From the NCBI GenBank assembly GCA_050288085.1, contig JBNKDD010000330.1, positions 1-5,991 of the forward strand: a stretch of DNA of 5,991 bases. Reading direction: 5' to 3'. The stretch is from JBNKDD01 sp050288085 (GTDB lineage: Bacteria > Chloroflexota > Anaerolineae > Aggregatilineales > UBA3940). Positions 5,167 through 5,991 of the stretch are shown piece after piece (the first letter of the stretch is position 1; each line of letters begins with the position of its first letter). Under the pieces are notes generated by a model. That model was given only the letters and a program-made list of their open reading frames with translations, had not been told where the DNA came from and did no database searches. Both the position numbers and the translations under genes were made by a program.

Positions 5167-5991
5167 CTACCGGTTGATATCGTCGTCGTAGTCTTCTTCC
5201 TCTTCCTCATACCGGGATGACAGATACAGTAAGACCACTAACGCCAGTATTGCAATCAGGAGTACGCCACCCAATGCCAGGAAGACTGGCCGCTTCAATA
5301 GCGAGTCTTTCTCAGGTAGCGCCGCTTCCTCCGGTTCTTCCGGTGAGGTGGCTAATTGTTTATTGCCCAGTGCAAAGATACAGGCTTCATCGCAGTTAGG
5401 TTCGATCACCCCACCGAGCAGCCCAAAGCAGATCAACCCTTCATCCGTATCGAAGGACTTGACCGCATAGTTGACGCACTGTCCGCCGCTGGTGCAGTAA
5501 TTCAATCGCAGATTGGTCACATCCTCCAACGTCAGGTTCAGGTCCTCACCGGGATTAACGATCGTCCGCCCCACGATTTGCTCAAACGCGGTTGCCACGT
5601 CCAGGTTGGTATCCAACGACAGGCACAGCTCGTTGGGCAGCTTATCGCAGGTCAGGAAAATCGGCGGGAATTCCTCCGACATCTGATCGGCGAAGGCTCT
5701 CTGTAAATTCGCCGCCAGGCTGCCCGGATCGATGACCGCACACACCGGCACTACCGGCGTTGCTGAGGGAATATCGGTGGGAGTTGAGCCTGTTTCTTCT
5801 CCCTCTGCTTGCGCTTCTTCCTCGGCGGTGGGGGTGAGCGTAGGCGTAGGTGTCTGGCTGTCAGAGGTGGTCGGTGCTGGGCGCGGCGTGTTGGTCGGGG
5901 CCGGGGTATCGCTGGGCTCCGGGGTATCGCTAGGTGCCGAAGTAGGCACTCCGCAGTCATCGGGACATTCATCGAAGTTCTCGCATGCGCT
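5167..5991 (-). CDS. Cysteine-rich, C-terminally membrane-anchored surface protein of unknown function (5' end beyond right edge)
   Basis: The frame is open to the window edge, giving the last 274 residues. The first GTG available (5949) follows 14 in-frame codons, so the true start is outside. In order there are: a Cys-containing stretch (C3, C9, C13); a Pro/Thr/Ser linker at 15-83 with APSDTP/EPSDTP repeats and PTPTPTLTPT, then an acidic patch; and a domain at about 84-205 with eight cysteines (84, 115, 123, 166, 172, 188, 200, 204), an even number that would suit four disulfides outside the cell. A membrane segment at about 236-257 and a 17-residue tail holding nine Glu/Asp (YEEEEEDYDDD) follow. 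Pro/Thr linkers and cysteines suggest an exported domain with the tail inside the cell. There is no LPxTG motif and the tail is acidic, not basic, so this is not a normal sortase substrate. I recognise no family. Confidence 0.7.
   Translation of the reverse strand, partial: SACENFDECPDDCGVPTSAPSDTPEPSDTPAPTNTPRPAPTTSDSQTPTPTLTPTAEEEAQAEGEETGSTPTDIPSATPVVPVCAVIDPGSLAANLQRAFADQMSEEFPPIFLTCDKLPNELCLSLDTNLDVATAFEQIVGRTIVNPGEDLNLTLEDVTNLRLNYCTSGGQCVNYAVKSFDTDEGLICFGLLGGVIEPNCDEACIFALGNKQLATSPEEPEEAALPEKDSLLKRPVFLALGGVLLIAILALVVLLYLSSRYEEEEEDYDDDINR
5901..5931 (-). repeat. 18-bp period repeat within the Pro/Thr linker
   Basis: CCGGGGTATCGCT occurs at 5901-5913 and again at 5919-5931, a spacing of 18 bases. 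It encodes two successive six-residue units containing P-S-D-T-P. Such repeats expand and contract easily in linker regions. Confidence 0.6.

Noticed and set aside
5167..5260. Sortase anchor (LPEKD before the membrane segment of the surface protein)
   Set aside because: It is not LPxTG and the C-terminal tail is acidic, not basic.

Overview
The window looks like an ordinary stretch of a moderately GC-rich (a little over half GC by eye) bacterial chromosome. The Pro/Thr-rich 'PTPTPT'-style linker in the last gene, the palindromic GC-rich repeats in every gap and the mix of housekeeping and lone accessory genes would fit a Chloroflexota (Anaerolineae-like) bacterium. That placement is an impression from gene style and was not computed.

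Layout, left to right. (1) 1-601, minus strand: N-terminal 200 residues of a ClC-type chloride channel/transporter-like membrane protein, running off the left edge. (2) 602-689: a divergent control region with two overlapping palindromes and a TATAAT box. (3) 690-1247, plus: a TetR-family regulator that probably binds those palindromes and so controls itself and the ClC gene. (4) 1316-2212, plus: a FolD-family protein of one-carbon folate metabolism. Two residues of its catalytic site (Lys and Asp in characterised FolD enzymes) are Gln and Glu here. (5) 2390-3160, plus: an exodeoxyribonuclease III/AP endonuclease (XthA/ExoA type) with all its catalytic residues. (6) 3339-4862, plus: a family 20 beta-N-acetylhexosaminidase with a likely lipoprotein signal. 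(7) 5167-5991, minus: the C-terminal 274 residues of a cysteine-rich surface protein with a Pro/Thr-rich linker, one membrane segment and a very acidic tail, running off the right edge.

The gaps after folD (2213-2389), after the exonuclease (3161-3338) and after the hexosaminidase (4863-5166) each hold members of a structured repeat family built on CCCTCTCC...GGAGAGGG hairpins closed by CCTCACCC/GGGTGAGG arms. One copy is predicted to fold as a four-way junction. A different palindrome built on AGGGGCGCAT/ATGCGCCCCT lies between the two converging genes at 5087-5129. I see no gene in the 304 bases from 4863 to 5166, only these repeats.

Apart from the ClC/TetR pair, the genes do not form an obvious pathway. 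I found no sign of a new multigene system, defence island, CRISPR array, tRNA or rRNA. The points most worth a second look are the altered FolD active site, the compound operator, the junction-forming repeat and the surface protein.
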